Assembly: GCF_036826855.1 (NCBI RefSeq) | Contig: NZ_CP104578.1 | Location: 8,428,501-8,492,500, forward strand | Origin: Streptomyces sp. SJL17-4 | GTDB lineage: Bacteria; Actinomycetota; Actinomycetes; Streptomycetales; Streptomycetaceae | Reading direction: 5' to 3' | Length of the DNA: 64,000 bases | Shown: positions 47,992-64,000 of the stretch, in pieces | How positions within the stretch are numbered: the stretch's first letter is position 1 | Layout: each line of letters starts with the position of its first letter | Translations under genes and position numbers: made by a program | The notes under the pieces: model-generated | The model's input: only the letters and a program-made list of their open reading frames with translations | Told to the model about the DNA's origin: nothing | Databases searched by the model: none

Positions 47992-48020
47992 GTTCAACTG
48001 GCGCCCAGGGGCGGTTGAAC
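47992..48020. promoter_or_regulatory. StrR-type operator upstream of NRPS3
   Basis: GTTCAACTG, 11 bp, CGGTTGAAC: one mismatch between arms, otherwise the StrR-family consensus. The downstream -35 element begins 73 bp later, a distance like that of the CmlA-like operon. Confidence 0.75.
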
Positions 48021-48093
48021 GAGACCGAGAACCCTCTGTGAGATGCGGCTTTCCGCTAGCCCTTCGAGTCGATCGCGGCGTGAAGGCGGACGA

Positions 48094-48124
48094 TTGATCG
48101 CCGATGGGCGCTGGGTCATAGTGG
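48094..48124 (+). promoter_or_regulatory. putative promoter of NRPS3
   Basis: TTGATC (48094-48099), a 16-bp spacer to TCATAG, and the full GGTCATAGTGG at 48114-48124, the same as before NRPS1. Confidence 0.6.
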
Positions 48125-48405
48125 TTCGCGCCATCACGGGGGAGCGACGCATCGAAAGTTCCCGGCGAATTCCCGTTCTTCGCAAGCAGTTTCCGCAGAA
48201 GCCCGTCAGAGCTCCTGCGGATCTTTATTGACCAGATTCACCCGGTGCACGCACTTGATTTCCCCAGGGGCATGCAGGGACGTGCACACCACGCCGGCGT
48301 TGCTGCCGCACGGGACATTTCCTCCGTGCGGGGCGAATGACGGCAGACGCTTGACAGTCAGCCTGTGCCGGCGTTGCGGCAGGGACGAAGCCAGGAAGGT
48401 TCCCG

Positions 48406-64000
<15,595 letters not shown>

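Larger units (their letters stand above)
47874..48405. other. 532-bp intergenic region NRPS2 / NRPS3
   Basis: The gap contains an NRPS2 terminator hairpin, a StrR-type operator, a promoter with the shared 11-mer, and then about 280 nt of leader before the NRPS3 ATG. I see no convincing gene in the leader; another TTGACA at 48351-48356 could be a second promoter element. Confidence 0.55.

Noticed and set aside
48228..48405. Small gene in the NRPS3 leader
   Set aside because: Short frames here have atypical codon use, no good ribosome site and no recognisable product.

Overview
The window is very GC-rich DNA with strong G/C bias at third codon positions, GTG/ATG starts behind GGAGG-type ribosome sites, and ATGA/TGATG gene overlaps. 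This is typical of Streptomyces or a close actinomycete. About 48 kb (15.7-64 kb) is one non-ribosomal peptide synthetase (NRPS) system, and the 10 kb before it is its tailoring and precursor block. The cluster continues past the right edge: the third NRPS gene is still open at base 64000 and no thioesterase has been reached.

Left flank (1-5.5 kb): the 3' part of a P4-type phage/plasmid primase-helicase and a small overlapping gene of unknown function; an internally deleted IS701-type transposase remnant on the minus strand; a NarL/LiaS-type sensor kinase whose last codons run into that remnant, with no response regulator beside it; a divergent two-gene ABC transporter ending in an 11-bp hairpin; and a YbaK-type aminoacyl-tRNA deacylase.

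Tailoring and precursor block (5.5-15.4 kb): a CmlA-like di-iron beta-hydroxylase, 4-hydroxymandelate synthase and a hydroxymandelate oxidase / hydroxyphenylglycine aminotransferase fusion form a likely operon. The last two genes supply 4-hydroxyphenylglycine (Hpg), apart from prephenate dehydrogenase, which is not in the window. On the minus strand lie an alpha/beta hydrolase and a GNAT protein. A SyrP/TauD-like aspartate hydroxylase follows on the plus strand, then a cytochrome P450 on the minus strand, the two convergent genes separated by a perfect 20-bp stem.

NRPS block (15.7-64 kb): three collinear genes hold 4 + 6 + at least 5 C-A-T modules. The first module begins with a starter-type C domain, so the product is probably N-acylated. 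There are no separate epimerase domains. Six downstream C domains carry the dual condensation/epimerisation layout, predicting D residues at positions 1, 2, 3, 7 and 11 (position 5 is Gly). From ten-residue codes I read: Ser-Ser-Asp-Phe-like-Gly-X6-X7-X8-aromatic?-Asp-X11-Asn-X13-Asp-X15. No code matches the classical Hpg code, so the place where Hpg enters is open. The set does not match any cluster I can recall.

Regulation: four inverted repeats of the StrR type (GTTCAAC...GTTGAAC) lie upstream of the CmlA operon, the SyrP-like gene, NRPS1 and NRPS3. Three of them are followed by an identical GGTCATAGTGG element in a TTGA(T/C)C promoter. The expected StrR-like activator is not in the window.
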